Notes: a model not told the origin generated them from the letters alone. A stretch of DNA of 64,000 nt from Phycisphaerae bacterium (GCA_012719955.1 JAAXZI010000010.1:1-64000), one strand, 5' to 3'; shown: positions 33,971 to 43,614, counted from the stretch's first letter. Numbers and translations: made by a program.

Positions 33971-34098
33971 TGCTGGCTGCTGCGGCGCCGGCCGCGTGTT
34001 GCGCGCAACTCTCGCTTTAACAGGTTGACTTCCCGCAAGAAAAAGGAATAGAGTCCTCTGTCTCTGGATATATTCCCTTCTTAAGAGGCGGCCCAATC

Positions 34099-34416
34099 AT
34101 GAGCGTTGACCTGGAGAGCAGTTGCCGGAGCCTTGTCCAACTGATGAATCTGGCCCCGGAGGCTATCACGGAAATCGACGAGATGCTCAAGAAAGATCTG
34201 CCCAGATCCGTGGCCGGCCGGCTCAACCGCATCGTCGCCGCCCTCTACGAGATCTCCCTGCTGCAGGATCAGATCACCAAGCATCTCGCGCATTCTCCGG
34301 CCCGGTCCGAGCCCAGGTCTGAGTCAAATTCCTGGACCGGTCGCCTCCCCCCGCAGGCCAACAGCGTCCAGACTGGAGCCGGCCCATCGTACCGGGCCCC
34401 GGTTTCAAAGATATGA
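34099..34416 (+). CDS. Small hypothetical protein
   Basis: 105 residues. The first 65 form predicted helices (SLVQLMNLAPEAITEIDEML, RLNRIVAALYEISLLQDQI), with a Ser/Pro-rich disordered tail. No family is recognised. It lies between the methionine locus and the response regulator, both on the same strand, with separate spacing. Confidence 0.55.
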   Translation: MSVDLESSCRSLVQLMNLAPEAITEIDEMLKKDLPRSVAGRLNRIVAALYEISLLQDQITKHLAHSPARSEPRSESNSWTGRLPPQANSVQTGAGPSYRAPVSKI

Positions 34417-34677
34417 AGTCACAACGTCGGCTTCTCATGAAAAGCGCTTAACACTCCCCCGGCACATGACTCACCTTGCCCTGAAAGATTCATGCCGTGG
34501 AACTCGCGAGACAAATCAGCTATTCTGATGCAACTTTTCCGGATCGGCGATAGCAAAGGATGGAAGCGGCGGAACGGACTCCCTGCCAACCAGAGGAACG
34601 AATTCGACGTATCCTTTTTCCTTTTGCGGACATCCCGCCCCCGAAAATCCCGGAAGCTATGATCAGAGTGAGGTCGG

Positions 34678-35127
34678 ATGATGGAATCGACGGTGAAGCA
34701 CGTGTTGCTTGTAGAGGACAATCCAGCGCATGCGCGTCTGATCCGCGCGCATCTGGAGGACTTCATCGGTCTCACCATTGAATGGGTCCAGCGCGGCGAA
34801 GAGGCCATCGACTACCTCTCCGGGCAAGGCAACTGGCAGGAGCGCCGCCTGCCCGACCTTATCCTCCTCGATCTCAAGCTTCCCGGTATGCATGGCCCGG
34901 AAGTTCTTCACTGGCTCAAGACCGAGGATCGGCTTCGTCGCATTCCGGTGGTGGTTCTTACCACTTCGCACGACAGCGCGGACATGGACGAGGCTTATGC
35001 CCAGGGCGCCAACAGTTACCTGATCAAATCGGCCGATTTCAGCAGCATGCAGGAGATGTTGCACAACGCGGTCGCCTTCTGGTGCGAATGGAACCAACTG
35101 CCCCGCATGGAATCCAAACCAGATTAG
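34678..35127 (+). CDS. Single-domain response regulator (Rcp1-like)
   Basis: 149 residues, receiver domain only. Acidic pair Glu13-Asp14, phospho-acceptor Asp65 in LILLDLKLPG, Thr95/Thr96 in VVVLTTSHD and Lys117 in YLIKSAD are all in place. The insert SGQGNWQERRLPDLI and overall length are typical of the Rcp1/CheY-like class often paired with phytochrome or hybrid histidine kinases. No output domain or kinase gene is adjacent. The start has GAGG upstream and two possible ATG codons in a row. Confidence 0.9.
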   Translation: MMESTVKHVLLVEDNPAHARLIRAHLEDFIGLTIEWVQRGEEAIDYLSGQGNWQERRLPDLILLDLKLPGMHGPEVLHWLKTEDRLRRIPVVVLTTSHDSADMDEAYAQGANSYLIKSADFSSMQEMLHNAVAFWCEWNQLPRMESKPD

Positions 35128-35203
35128 AGGAATCTCACGCACACCCTCGTTCGCTTTCCGGCCGGTATCGTCGAGCCGGGGGCGGCGACGAGTCGATCTT
35201 TGA

Positions 35204-36376
35204 CTACGGCACGACCTCCGGCTCAGGCGCCGGCGGTGGACTCAGGGTAGCCGACGCGAAGTACGTCGTATTGGGCTGCCGGATGCGCAGTGAGGGCTCG
35301 CCTTCCACCTCCCGCCACCACGCCGCAAAACGCTTCTGGGCCTCTTCCCAGTCGGGCTGGTTCATCATTTCCGGAGCGCGGGCTCCAAGGACGACCGTCA
35401 ACTCCACCTGCTCCAGTGGCCGGACTTCGAGCATTATTTCCCGGTTCGGACCCGCGTTTTGGAGCGCATTATCCAGGGTCTGCGGCGTTGCACCGGGCGG
35501 GACCGGCTGGTTGCCAATGCCCACGATGACGTCATTCACCCGCAGGCGTGCCTCGCTGAGCCAGGATCGCTCCGGGACCTGCGTCACCACCAGCCCGCCG
35601 ACCGCGCCCAGCATCAGCCCCTGGCCCGCGTCGCCGGCAAGCATCGTGGCCGCAAGCACTTGCGGCTGGCGCAACTCTTCCGTGCGGCTCCCCACCCGGA
35701 CATTCACCCTTTTCGACTCGCCCAGCCGAAGCACCCGCATGGGAATCCGGGTACCCGGCTGGCGCATCTTCACGTGAGACGTGAACGCCTCCAGGGCGGC
35801 CATCCGCAGGGCCATGTCCGGAGCCATGGGCACGTTTCTCTGTCCGGGTTGCTGGCCGCTCTTCTGGTCCGCACCTGCGGCCGGCGGCTTCATGAAGTGG
35901 GCCACCGGCTGCCCATCAAAATCCAGCAGGATATCCCTGGACCGCAGACCGCCCCTGTCCGCGGCCGTACCTTCGATCACCCGCTCCATGACGATGCATT
36001 CCACCGTCTGGCCGCGCCTGGGATCATAGACGGAATTCAACACCCCCGGCGTCACCCCCAGGAACCCCACCTGGCCGGCCATCAGCTTGCGGTAGTAAAC
36101 ATTCTCAATTGCGTAACGCAGGCGCAGCTTCTGCTCGTAACGCGGCTCCGCGCGGTATCGCCGGACCAGCTCATCCAGCGCTGCCGGCTCCAGGGCCGAC
36201 AGCGTCTCAGTGGCCCGATCGCGAACGGCAAATCGCCGGTCGCCAAGTTGCTCGATGAGGGTGTCGATGTCCGGGCGGGTGGACACCGTGGCGCCCCCCG
36301 GAATGACCTGACCGTGCAGAGGCACACTCCCCACCGCGCACGCCGATAGCAGGAGAGCGGTCCATGCGTATTTCAT
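35204..36376 (-). CDS. Secreted protein with PDZ domains
   Basis: 390 residues with a signal peptide (MKYAWTALLLSACAVGSVPLHG). Residues 35-95 are helical (LIEQLGDRRFAVRDRATETL..., HEAT-like). A PDZ-like domain follows at about 105-230 (VGFLGVTPGVL..., GTAADRGGLRSRDILLDFDG), and a second at about 245-320 (LGAVGGLVVTQVPERSW, RLRVNDVIVGIGNQPV). There is no protease domain, so a scaffold or substrate-binding role in the envelope is inferred. It is followed closely upstream by the APH-like kinase gene on the same strand. Confidence 0.75.
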   Translation of the reverse strand: MKYAWTALLLSACAVGSVPLHGQVIPGGATVSTRPDIDTLIEQLGDRRFAVRDRATETLSALEPAALDELVRRYRAEPRYEQKLRLRYAIENVYYRKLMAGQVGFLGVTPGVLNSVYDPRRGQTVECIVMERVIEGTAADRGGLRSRDILLDFDGQPVAHFMKPPAAGADQKSGQQPGQRNVPMAPDMALRMAALEAFTSHVKMRQPGTRIPMRVLRLGESKRVNVRVGSRTEELRQPQVLAATMLAGDAGQGLMLGAVGGLVVTQVPERSWLSEARLRVNDVIVGIGNQPVPPGATPQTLDNALQNAGPNREIMLEVRPLEQVELTVVLGARAPEMMNQPDWEEAQKRFAAWWREVEGEPSLRIRQPNTTYFASATLSPPPAPEPEVVP

Positions 36377-36388
36377 GTTGCTGCCCTC

Positions 36389-37438
36389 TTACGTCTGGAG
36401 GACGGCGACCAGTCGCTCCCCGTTGTGCTGGAGCCAACGGGCCTTGCGACAAATCATCTGGAGAAAGCGGAAACCCTCGATCCGACCGAAAGAACCCGTG
36501 GCCGCAATGGGCATGACCGCCTCGGCAATGAGCGCCTCGATCATCAGCCAGTGCAGCACACGAAGCTGCTCCGGTTGCAGCGCTATTTCCTGTTCGTAGC
36601 CTTGCAGGAAACTGCGCAACCGGTCTTCGGCCAGCTCGGCCGGCCAGGCACGAGGGTCCGTAGGGCCGCCGATAATGGAGAATTGTAGCGCCCCGTTGGC
36701 CACATCAGTGGCCGATGGAAGCAGCCTGAGAGAATCATAATCGATGACCGCCGCGACCTTGTCGGGGGTAAACAGCATATTGCCCGGATGCCAGTCGGCG
36801 TGAACGATCTGCGAGGCCCACTGCTCATAACCGGCCTCGTTGACCCGTTCCGCACTGATCTCGTACAACTCGTAAAGGGCCGAGACGGTGCCCAGCAACT
36901 CGGATTCGCGACCGGCGACGCTGTCATTGTTGCCGATGGCGGCCGGCACGCCTTGAAGATTGCTCCGTACGTACGGCGAGTCGTGATACCCGCGACGCGG
37001 CGGTTCCCAGCCGCTGGTGAAATCGCGCAGGAGAACATGAAAAAAGCCCAATGTGCGCCCGGCATCGCAGGTTGCTTCGGGCGAGCGATCGTACGCCACG
37101 CCGGGCACAAACTGGAACATCTCGTAAATGTGTCCGTTCAGGACCAGCAGCGTTTCCTCGCCACCGCGCAGGGGCATGAGAAACGGGAGGGGAAAATAAC
37201 GTTCGGCCAGGTATTGCTGCACACGGTGGGAATAACCTACTCGCACCACCTGCTCGCATCCGCCTACCCGCCGTTTAAGCAGGAACCGACCGCGATCTGA
37301 TTTGATGATGACCTTGGGCGAACGGCGCGAGCCCTTGAGCTGCGGTTCGATGCTGTGAATTGCGCCCAGATCGTACCGCGCGAGCACCAGGGAGAGCTCG
37401 TCAGGCTGAAATTCGGCTCGCTTACGGTGGCTACGCAT
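36389..37438 (-). CDS. APH-fold phosphotransferase (CotS/homoserine kinase-like)
   Basis: About 349 residues from ATG 37438; a TTG at 37468 is an alternative, and neither has a strong ribosome-binding site. The kinase-like fold is shown by KVIIKSDRGRFLLKRR (nucleotide-binding Lys), catalytic VHADWHPGNMLF (Brenner-type HxDxxxxN) and metal-binding VAAVIDYDSLRL. It belongs with small-molecule or spore-coat CotS-like kinases. The substrate is unknown. It sits between the LOG-family gene and the PDZ protein, all on the minus strand with short gaps. Confidence 0.8.
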   Translation of the reverse strand: MRSHRKRAEFQPDELSLVLARYDLGAIHSIEPQLKGSRRSPKVIIKSDRGRFLLKRRVGGCEQVVRVGYSHRVQQYLAERYFPLPFLMPLRGGEETLLVLNGHIYEMFQFVPGVAYDRSPEATCDAGRTLGFFHVLLRDFTSGWEPPRRGYHDSPYVRSNLQGVPAAIGNNDSVAGRESELLGTVSALYELYEISAERVNEAGYEQWASQIVHADWHPGNMLFTPDKVAAVIDYDSLRLLPSATDVANGALQFSIIGGPTDPRAWPAELAEDRLRSFLQGYEQEIALQPEQLRVLHWLMIEALIAEAVMPIAATGSFGRIEGFRFLQMICRKARWLQHNGERLVAVLQT

Positions 37439-37491
37439 AAGTATTCGGATGCTGATCTTAGCGTGCAATCCCGCGACGTCAAATCCAGCGG

Positions 37492-38529
37492 TTATGCACG
37501 ATTCACCTCATCAATGAGGCGCCGAAGAAGGCCCACGTTCCGCCGGTTGAACTCCAGAACAAGCCGCGGGAATTCAGGGTATTCACCGCGTTCTCCCTCG
37601 ATCGGACCGGGGAACTGCTCAATCCTGCCCCCCGTGAGGATGGACGAGAATTCGTCATTGAGTTTGACCAGCGTTTCATCCGGCACGGGCGTTAGCAGGC
37701 GCAGAACCAGCTTGCCCTCGACATAACGGGAAGAGTGATATCGGCGATAGAACTGGAGGATCTCCCCCACTGCCGTCTCAACGTCATCCGTGACCCGGAA
37801 GAGGTACATATCCTCCGGGCTGATCATACCGGTGCGCAGCAGCTCGGCGTTTACGTACGTGCGCCAATGCTGCCAGTAGGTCCCGCCTGGCGCGTCGATC
37901 AGCACGATGGGGACGATATCGGTCTTGCCGGTCTGGACCAGGGTCAGAGCCTCGAAGCCTTCATCCTGCGTGCCAAAGCCGCCGGGAAAGAGGGCCACGG
38001 CAGAGGCTTCCTTGATGAACAACAGCTTGCGGGTGAAGAAGTATTTGAAATTGATGAGCTTTGGATCGTCGGCGATGATCGTATTCGTCCGCTGCTCAAA
38101 GGGCAGACGAATGGCCACGCCGAAGCTGGCCTCCCGCCCGGCGCCGTCGTGACCGGCCCGCATGATGCCATCGCCCGCGCCGGTAATCACCATCCAGTTG
38201 ACCTCGCGCATCCGACGGGCGAACGCATCAGCCTGAATATAGTCCGGGTGCCCCACCGGGGTTCGGCTGGAGCCGAAGATGCTCACCTTGCGCACATGCC
38301 GGTACGCCCCGAAGACCTTGAAAGCGTAGCGCAGCTCCTTGAACGCCTTGCTTATGAGCTTGAGCTCACCCCGGCCGGTGCCATCCCTGCCCAGCCGTGA
38401 GATGGTGACCATCATTTCAGCCAGCAGGTCCTTGTCCGGACTGTCCGTATAGCGATCCAGGAACTCGTTGATGTCCCGCTCGCGCGCCGGGTCCCGCGAG
38501 ATAATGGCTCTGGTATCCAAATCAGCCAT
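37492..38529 (-). CDS. LOG-family (TIGR00730-like) Rossmann protein
   Basis: 345 residues from ATG 38529 (GGAGG upstream); the open frame extends to 38706 but those residues look non-coding. The Rossmann-like core has FGSSRTPVGHPDY, MVITGAGDGIMRAGHDGA and the family signature LFPGGFGTQDEGFE. LOG proteins are nucleotide 5'-monophosphate phosphoribohydrolases or related nucleotide-binding proteins. The flanking N- and C-terminal extensions (about 95 and 90 residues) are longer than in minimal LOG proteins, as in the larger 'TIGR00730' clade. Confidence 0.85.
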   Translation of the reverse strand: MADLDTRAIISRDPARERDINEFLDRYTDSPDKDLLAEMMVTISRLGRDGTGRGELKLISKAFKELRYAFKVFGAYRHVRKVSIFGSSRTPVGHPDYIQADAFARRMREVNWMVITGAGDGIMRAGHDGAGREASFGVAIRLPFEQRTNTIIADDPKLINFKYFFTRKLLFIKEASAVALFPGGFGTQDEGFEALTLVQTGKTDIVPIVLIDAPGGTYWQHWRTYVNAELLRTGMISPEDMYLFRVTDDVETAVGEILQFYRRYHSSRYVEGKLVLRLLTPVPDETLVKLNDEFSSILTGGRIEQFPGPIEGERGEYPEFPRLVLEFNRRNVGLLRRLIDEVNRA

Positions 38530-38566
38530 GAAGGGGCCCTCCACAAACCCTGCAAGTATATGTTCT

Positions 38567-40381
38567 TTAATGCAAATTGGCCATCGGATCGCGCTTGTCC
38601 AGATGGCCCAGCAGCGCTTCGGTTTCCCGGAAATACGCATTCCGCCAGTCCGGTCCCAGGCGGTCGGCCAGCGGATCGGCCGATGCGGCCACAAAGGCCT
38701 TTTCATGCCGTGCGTCGTTCCAGGAATTCAATTGCGAGACTGCCAACGCCACGACCGCGGCCGCCATCCACGCCCACGCGGCCACCGCCAGGCAACCCGC
38801 AGCCGTCGGCCCAGGGGCTATCTTGAGCCGCCGGCGGCGGATCAGTCCCCAGGTCATCCATATTAGCATGAGGGCCAGCGATTCTACCCCCACCACCACT
38901 CCCAACCGTCGGAAAAGCTGTACTCCCGGCGAGGGCCGCCATGCCTCGGGCAAGGTCGGAAATATCGCCGCACCCACCAGCACCACCAACGCCGCTCCCG
39001 CCATGAACCACACCGTTCGCCGGGAGAGCCGGGCAGCGGCCGCTCCGGCCGGCAGTTCCACGCACAGCCAGGCCGCCACCCCGACCAGCACCGGCGTAAG
39101 CAATACCGGCATCACAAGACCCCGCACTGAAGGCAGGGAAAACAACCAGGCCAGCGACAAGTTGCCGCCCAGAAAAATCACTATCGCCAGCAGCAGCGGC
39201 GCGATCACGATACCGACGGCCACCAGCCGGCCCCAGCCACCCCACAGCCACCGAACCACGATCCCGCTATACCAGGCGACTCGGGCAAACGGCAGAAGCA
39301 CCATGCAAATGACAGCCAACGCCAACCACGCGCCCGCGCCATAGCCTGCCGCCAGCATGGAACGCAAGACCCGATCATGTGCTTCGCGTGCCGGGGGGAC
39401 ATCGCCCGTGTGCGGCAGAAGATTCGTGATCTCATCGACCCCGTACGTCTGCCAGGCCGCGCGGAGCGCCTCCAAACGGGCTGCGGCGGCCAGGTTTTGC
39501 TCAACCACCTCCGGCGGGAGGCCCGCGGCCCCGGCTCCATCGGTGATCGCGCGCAGAGCGGCCGGAATGTACTCCGCGGCCAGGAGCACCACCTCCGGCC
39601 AGGGCGAATCATCCACCAGATTCATCATCAGCCGGATCACCGCCGCATTCGCCCGCACGGCATCAGCGGATCTTCCCGCCTCCCGCCAAGCCTTCGCCCG
39701 GGCCAGCATCCCATCGGCCAGCTCGCGCAGCACGGGCCGGTATACCAGGCCATAACTCCGCACCACCCCGTCAGCCTCATAGGCCGCCAGCCGGTCGGGG
39801 ACACGCACGGCCAGGTGGGCTTCCATGGCCAGCGCTCTCCACTGGCCGACGTATAACCTTGCCGGCCGCCCGGTGGCCAGGTTGCGTATCCGCGCCGCCA
39901 ACTGTGCATCCAATTGCGCATCCGCCATGGAGCGATCTTCAGGTGAACCCGATGCGGTCCGCTCCAGATCAGGCATGAGCCGCAGGTAAGCGTACAGACC
40001 GTTGTCCGGGTCCAACTCCTCAAGATGCGCGAACTCACTTTCGCCCTGCGCCGTGGCTCGAAGGGCCATGTCAACGGCTACCAGCCGGGGCTCTCGCCTG
40101 AGGGCATTCTGCAAGGCCCGGTGGGCCTGGCGCGCGGTCCCATTATCACGGCCCCGCACCACGAGTTTCACCTGGGCAATCAATTGCTGGATGGAAGGAA
40201 TGGCCGGCACGGCCATCAGCAGTGCGACCGCCATGCAGAGCAGCGCATATCGAGGCCGTACGGTTCCAGGGGCCGGCGGTGAAGGCGTTGCACGAATCCG
40301 CCGGACGTGCCGACGGTCAGGGCGAATGGGCTCTCTACGGAACGTGGCGATGGGGCAGCCCTCAGCTTCGAATTTGCGCAA
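38567..40381 (-). CDS. Large multi-pass membrane protein, hypothetical
   Basis: 604 residues if it starts at the TTG 40381, which overlaps the ridA end by 20 bases; no better start precedes the first helix (residues 46-62). A long helical, Ala/Arg-rich extracytoplasmic region (about 70-340) includes DAQLDAQLAARIRNLATG and is followed by seven or eight hydrophobic segments. No domain is recognised. The start is uncertain, but coding is well supported by length, codon pattern and coupling with ridA. Confidence 0.7.
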   Translation of the reverse strand: MRKFEAEGCPIATFRREPIRPDRRHVRRIRATPSPPAPGTVRPRYALLCMAVALLMAVPAIPSIQQLIAQVKLVVRGRDNGTARQAHRALQNALRREPRLVAVDMALRATAQGESEFAHLEELDPDNGLYAYLRLMPDLERTASGSPEDRSMADAQLDAQLAARIRNLATGRPARLYVGQWRALAMEAHLAVRVPDRLAAYEADGVVRSYGLVYRPVLRELADGMLARAKAWREAGRSADAVRANAAVIRLMMNLVDDSPWPEVVLLAAEYIPAALRAITDGAGAAGLPPEVVEQNLAAAARLEALRAAWQTYGVDEITNLLPHTGDVPPAREAHDRVLRSMLAAGYGAGAWLALAVICMVLLPFARVAWYSGIVVRWLWGGWGRLVAVGIVIAPLLLAIVIFLGGNLSLAWLFSLPSVRGLVMPVLLTPVLVGVAAWLCVELPAGAAAARLSRRTVWFMAGAALVVLVGAAIFPTLPEAWRPSPGVQLFRRLGVVVGVESLALMLIWMTWGLIRRRRLKIAPGPTAAGCLAVAAWAWMAAAVVALAVSQLNSWNDARHEKAFVAASADPLADRLGPDWRNAYFRETEALLGHLDKRDPMANLH

Positions 40382-40823
40382 TCAGTTCGACTTCGACGGC
40401 AGCGTTCAACGGTAGCTCATTCACGCCGACCGCCGTGCGCACGTGCCGACCGGCGTCCCCAAATACCCCCACGAGCAATTCACTGGCCGCATTGGCCACT
40501 TTGGCCTGGTCGGTAAAGCCGGGCCTGCTGTTCACAAACACGCCCACGCGAACAATCCGCACGACCCGATCGAGCCCCCCCGTGACGGCAGCCACCTGGG
40601 CCAAGGCATTGAGCGCGGCCACCCGCGCGCCTTCGAGGGCCTGGTCCATGGACGCCGCGTCGCTGACTTTGCCCACGGCAACAAGCCGGCCCTCGCGCAT
40701 CGGCAGTTGCCCGCTGGTGAACACCAGTTCACCTACCTTCAAGGCCGGCAGATACGCCCCCACCGGCGGCGGGGCAGGTGGCAGCGTTAACCCAAGATTC
40801 GCCAGATTCTCTTCAGGTGTCAC
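40362..40823 (-). CDS. RidA/YjgF/YER057c family protein
   Basis: 153 residues from a GTG start with GGGAGG upstream. The family core is clear: VGAYLPALKVGELVFTSGQL, ARVAALNALAQVAAVTGGLD and a C-terminal LPLNAAVEVELIAQI. It belongs to the longer YjgH/YabJ-like branch; the canonical RidA Arg105 is not obvious, so imine deaminase activity is not certain. It lies downstream of scpA on the same strand, separated by a GC-rich repeat cluster. Confidence 0.88.
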   Translation of the reverse strand: MTPEENLANLGLTLPPAPPPVGAYLPALKVGELVFTSGQLPMREGRLVAVGKVSDAASMDQALEGARVAALNALAQVAAVTGGLDRVVRIVRVGVFVNSRPGFTDQAKVANAASELLVGVFGDAGRHVRTAVGVNELPLNAAVEVELIAQIRS

Positions 40824-40848
40824 CAGGAACCTCCCGTTTTCTCCTTAC

Positions 40849-40930
40849 TTCCGTACCGGCCGTTTTCCCCACATCCGTAGCGGCCGGGCTCTGTACCGGC
40901 CGTTTTTCCCTACATCCGTACCGGCCGTTT
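40849..40930. repeat. GC-rich tandem repeat, site 1 (three units)
   Basis: Three near-identical units of CCGTACCGGCCGTTTTCCC type separated by ACATCCGTA-like linkers, between scpA and ridA. In the other orientation the unit reads AACGGCCGGTACGGA, matching the tandem at 52261-52356; related single units occur at 42154 and 44245. Confidence 0.75.
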
Positions 40931-41006
40931 GAGCTGAGGTGATCGGGCTCCGCACGGCTCGTTCTCAACAAACGGCGCTGGCCGTTTCCGGCCCGAACGC
41001 CACCCC

Positions 41007-41975
41007 TCACTCGTCACTCCCCACTTCCCCATCCGGCTGTCGCTCCAACCCTTTCCCCAAATCCACATCCCCCACTTCGATCGCGCTGATCTTCCGGCTG
41101 AACTCGTCGGCCTCCTCCTCGTCCTCCTCCTCCGCGAACACCGGCTCCGGCTCATCTTCGCCGACGGGCTCTTCCAGCGGTTCAACGGCCGGAGCCTCAT
41201 TGGCCTCCTTGAACGCCGCACGATCGGCGCTGGCCATGACCGTCGTGATGGGCGTGGCATCGATCAGGTGTACGTTGATGGACCCGAACTGCTCCGTCTG
41301 CTCGACGCGCACGCGGTCCTGTCGGATCAATTCCAGGAGGGCCAGGAACAGGCCGATCATCTCGCTCCGCGAGCGACCTTCGAAGATCCGCTCGAAATGC
41401 ATGGAGCGGCCTTCACGTTCCAGCCGGTCCAGAATGTCGGCGGCGTGCAGCGTGATCGGCGTGTCGTCGTAGAGAACCTCGTGCTGAGCCCGCCCCTTGC
41501 CGATCGCCGCCAACAGCTTGTTGAAGACGGCCATCAGATCCCAGATCTGGAGATCTTCGAGATCCACCTGGTTCTCTTCGTCGGCCAGGTCCGGGGGCTT
41601 CCGCCCAAACCGCTGCGAGCGGATCGCAGCCATCCGGTTGAGCCCCTCGGCCGCATCCCGGAACGAGCGATAGGCAAGCAACTGCCGAACCAGGTCCGCC
41701 CGCGGGTCAAGCCAATCGTCGGCCTCCTGACTCTCCGGCGGTGGCTTGGGCAAGAGCAGCCGGGACTTGATCTCCATCAAGGTGGCGGCCATGACCAGGA
41801 ACTCCCCGGCCGTATCCGGGTCCAGCTCCTCCAGCAACCGCACGTATTCGAGATACTGCTCCAGCACCCGCGAGATCGGGATATCGTAAACGTCAATTTC
41901 GTCCCGCCGGATCAGGTAGAGCAGCAGATCCAGTGGGCCGCTGTAGCTTTCAAGTTGGACCTTGTAATCCTGCAT
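41007..41975 (-). CDS. scpA: Segregation and condensation protein A
   Basis: 322 residues from ATG 41975 (QDYKVQLESYSGPLDLLLYL, the family's typical start); the frame extends 16 codons farther. SGPLDLLLYLIRRDEIDVYDIPI, FLVMAATLMEIKSRLLLP and the C-terminal winged-helix LFLALLELIRQDRVRVEQTEQFG are diagnostic of the kleisin ScpA, which bridges SMC heads with ScpB. The C-terminal 60 residues are an extra Glu/Asp-rich tail not needed in the family. No scpB is adjacent in the window. Confidence 0.92.
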   Translation of the reverse strand: MQDYKVQLESYSGPLDLLLYLIRRDEIDVYDIPISRVLEQYLEYVRLLEELDPDTAGEFLVMAATLMEIKSRLLLPKPPPESQEADDWLDPRADLVRQLLAYRSFRDAAEGLNRMAAIRSQRFGRKPPDLADEENQVDLEDLQIWDLMAVFNKLLAAIGKGRAQHEVLYDDTPITLHAADILDRLEREGRSMHFERIFEGRSRSEMIGLFLALLELIRQDRVRVEQTEQFGSINVHLIDATPITTVMASADRAAFKEANEAPAVEPLEEPVGEDEPEPVFAEEEDEEEADEFSRKISAIEVGDVDLGKGLERQPDGEVGSDE

Positions 41976-42153
41976 CGGCGGTATTGTATCCGGAAGGAAT
42001 CCGGCGTGCGAGAATCGACGCAAAGGCCTGAGAATTCAGATCTTGAACGCCATTTCCGGCGAATTTGAGCCCGGATTGAAATGACTGGCAATTAATGCCA
42101 ACCGTTCCGCCGGCAGGCAAGAATCGGTGGAGCCATGCATACGGTTCAGTTTT

Positions 42154-42182
42154 ACCCGGCCCGGCCGCTGCGACCTTGCGCT
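42154..42182. repeat. Degenerate GC-rich repeat unit, site 4
   Basis: CCCGGCCCGGCCGCTGCGACC followed by TTGCGC matches the right half of the unit at 44245-44280 (CCGGCCGCTACGACCTTGCGC) with one substitution. It lies in the 300-base gap between the 42277 gene and scpA, in which I see nothing else. Confidence 0.5.
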
Positions 42183-42276
42183 ACAGTGCCTGATCATGAC
42201 CATTCACGGCCCAAGGTGCTCAACACAGCGACGTACAGGCGTGTAACGGTCGTGCGGGGGCCGGTTGTGCGGGATC

Positions 42277-42711
42277 TCACATCGGCTCCCCGGTTCGAGA
42301 GGCACCGATCTGGAGCACGTCCAGCCGTCGCTCCATCAACAGCTCATCATTGCCGTACACCTGCAACCGGTACTCGCCGGCGGCGGGGAAGGTCAGGTTG
42401 CCGATGGTGAAGTTCAGCTCCGCTACCGTGCGCGGATCCGTGAAGTCGATCACGCCTTCGCCGTTGAAGAGTTGCGTCTGATGTTCGTCCGCCGAAACCA
42501 GGCTCAGACGAATGCGCGTCCGACCATGCCCATCGGTCAGCGCGATATGCACCGAAAGCTGAGGATGCCGTACGGGAAACTGCCTCGCCCGAATGGTCGA
42601 GAAGGTGCCCAACAGCGTGCATTTGCGCGTAGCCGGGTCCTGATGAATCGCGTCACACACCACCATGGCCAGCACCACGGGCGCTGGGGGGCCTGTCCTG
42701 GTGTCGGGCAT
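42277..42711 (-). CDS. DUF6941-like protein of unknown function
   Basis: 144 residues. LAMVVCDAIHQDPATRKCTLLGTF at the N-terminus and a C-terminal beta-rich part with FPAAGEYRLQVYGNDELL recall a small planctomycete family (DUF6941), a beta-sandwich of unknown role. Five bases downstream of the TPR-YggX gene on the same strand, so probably co-transcribed. Confidence 0.7.
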   Translation of the reverse strand: MPDTRTGPPAPVVLAMVVCDAIHQDPATRKCTLLGTFSTIRARQFPVRHPQLSVHIALTDGHGRTRIRLSLVSADEHQTQLFNGEGVIDFTDPRTVAELNFTIGNLTFPAAGEYRLQVYGNDELLMERRLDVLQIGASRTGEPM

Positions 42712-42715
42712 CTTG

Positions 42716-43336
42716 TCATCCTCCGTCCGCGGGGGCGTCCAGGTTCAGAAATTCCTTCATGTGCTGATCGTACATCTCCGCATGGCGCGGGATCGCGAAG
42801 TTCAGGCGCAGCTCATTGATCACCTTGGTGCCCATGCGGATCCACTCGTCCCAGCAGGACTGGCAGGTATTGGCCCAGACCTGCTCCCCCAGCGGTCCCT
42901 TGAACGGCCGTTTGGCCATTTTCGGTCTGGCCTGACCGCAACGCCGGCACATGACGTTGTCCGCCCCTGCCGGCGCCTCCACCGCGGCAGCGCCCTGTGT
43001 CGCCTCGAACGCCGGGGGCTCCTCGCCCAGTTCGCGCATCAGAGCCGCCATGTCATTGCGCGGCATCAGGTCGCCCCGCTCGTGGGCCACCTCCAGTCCC
43101 TTTCGCAGTGCGGCCAGCGCCGCGGCCTTGTCGCCCGCCTCTTTCCGGGCCACGGCCAGCAGGTGGTACGCGCGCGAGTTCCGCGGATTGATCTCAATGA
43201 CCCGCTCAAAGGAGGTGACCGCCTCCTGATGCCGTCCGGCATCCAACAGCGCCCGCCCCAGGCTGAAATGACCCAGCTCATTCTGCGGATCGGCCTCCGC
43301 CATCCTCCTGAACTGCTCGATACGGTCATCGCTCAT
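42716..43336 (-). CDS. TPR protein with C-terminal YggX (Fe(II)-trafficking)-like domain
   Basis: 206 residues from ATG 43336 (GGGAGGAG upstream). Residues 5-95 hold two or three TPR units (ELGHFSLGRALLDAGRHQEA, RAYHLLAVARKEAGDKAAAL). A CxxC pair (MCRRCGQ) precedes a YggX-like domain: FKGPLGEQVWANTCQSCWDEW, then TKVINELRLNFAIPRHAEMY. In YggX proteins this fold protects iron-sulfur clusters. Here it is joined to protein-interaction repeats. The upstream codons back to 43438 look non-coding. Confidence 0.8.
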   Translation of the reverse strand: MSDDRIEQFRRMAEADPQNELGHFSLGRALLDAGRHQEAVTSFERVIEINPRNSRAYHLLAVARKEAGDKAAALAALRKGLEVAHERGDLMPRNDMAALMRELGEEPPAFEATQGAAAVEAPAGADNVMCRRCGQARPKMAKRPFKGPLGEQVWANTCQSCWDEWIRMGTKVINELRLNFAIPRHAEMYDQHMKEFLNLDAPADGG

Positions 43337-43614
43337 CGCTGTGCTCCTCCCGACGCATACTGATGGCCCAAGAGGAATATAGTACCAAGGGCGAACGTCT
43401 TCAAGACCGCCTGCGATGCAAGGTGAGCGGCCCAACACCCCACCACCCTGCCCCGACGCTCAATCCCGGCCGGAGAGCCGGCATACAGGCCAGGCGTCAA
43501 GGGGAGCGCGAAACCTCGAAAATGCGCGGGCATGGACGCGACTAAACACAGGCCACAAAGGGCCTTCCACCGGCTTCTGTGATTTGCCTTTCTCCTGTGC
43601 TGCGAAGTGAGGAT

